In this document: positions 21,503 through 21,567 of the stretch, one piece after another
Position numbering within the stretch: the stretch's first letter is position 1
Layout of the letters: the number at the start of each line of letters is the position of its first letter
NCBI GenBank assembly: GCA_900757615.1
Contig: CAAEON010000034.1
Span: forward strand, 1-21,567
Source of the DNA: an uncultured Collinsella sp.
GTDB lineage: Bacteria > Actinomycetota > Coriobacteriia > Coriobacteriales > Coriobacteriaceae
Reading direction: 5' to 3'
Length of the DNA stretch: 21,567 nt
Translations under genes and position numbers: made by a program
The notes under the pieces: generated by a model
The model's input: the letters and a program-made list of their open reading frames with translations, nothing else
Database searches by the model: none
Told to the model about the DNA's origin: nothing

Positions 21503-21566
21503 CCGTGGCCGCCTTGGAAGCCGAATGGATGCTCGTACCATCATTCGGTTTCCAAGGCGGCCACGG
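21503..21566 (+). repeat. 28-bp near-perfect hairpin at the window edge
   Basis: The first 17 bases (21503-21519) pair perfectly with 21550-21566; a G-T wobble, six more pairs (21521-21526 with 21543-21548) and a final GATG/CATC stem follow, with one bulged G and a 7-base loop. The window ends one base after it, so a T-run that would make it the transporter terminator cannot be checked. Confidence 0.75.
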
Positions 21567-21567
21567 G

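Noticed and set aside
1..21567. CRISPR arrays, defence genes or insertion-sequence transposases
   Set aside because: No regularly spaced direct repeats and no nuclease or transposase domains were recognised on either strand.

Overview
The window reads as a high-GC Gram-positive chromosome. Gene content (VanRS-like and Pho-type two-component systems, a CpsB/C/D tyrosine-phosphorylation module, paired YhgE/Pip proteins, HtpG without a visible CIRCE site), strong GGAGG-type ribosome sites and overall base composition fit an actinobacterial gut anaerobe of the Coriobacteriia (Collinsella-like). That placement is inference from gene style, not from a marker gene.

Layout. Positions 1-246 hold no gene but contain a long hairpin between 8-base direct repeats, a fragment matching the 3' end of a serine tRNA, a second tRNA-like fragment on the other strand and two terminators; this looks like the scar or end of an integrated element. 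A D,D-carboxypeptidase (minus strand, 247-1587) is divergent from a VanR/VanS-like response regulator and sensor kinase (1785-3744). Next come a phosphate-importer ATPase (pstB) and a PhoB/PhoR-type pair (3848-6944), then a CpsC/CpsD/CpsB cluster (7140-9204), a GNAT acetyltransferase and the chaperone gene htpG (9947-11971). A 490-base non-coding stretch with several hairpins follows htpG. Two adjacent YhgE/Pip membrane-protein genes (12466-17445) come next, then an EamA-type exporter, an M20 amidohydrolase and an OFA-type major-facilitator gene broken by a one-base deletion. The window ends inside a 28-bp hairpin.

How the genes may work together. From the left through CpsB most genes concern the cell envelope and its sensing: peptidoglycan trimming beside a VanRS-like sensor, phosphate sensing, and control of polysaccharide export by tyrosine phosphorylation. 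The capsule module has no glycosyltransferases, flippase or polymerase here, the pstB gene lacks pstS/pstC/pstA, and the VanRS pair lacks vanHAX, so three regulatory or energising parts sit apart from the machinery they normally serve. The right-hand part holds transporters and a peptide/amide hydrolase with separate promoters and terminators. No CRISPR array, complete transposase, intact tRNA or rRNA was seen. No clearly new multi-gene system is evident; the most unusual items are the non-coding elements, the displaced signalling modules and the directly abutting YhgE/Pip pair.
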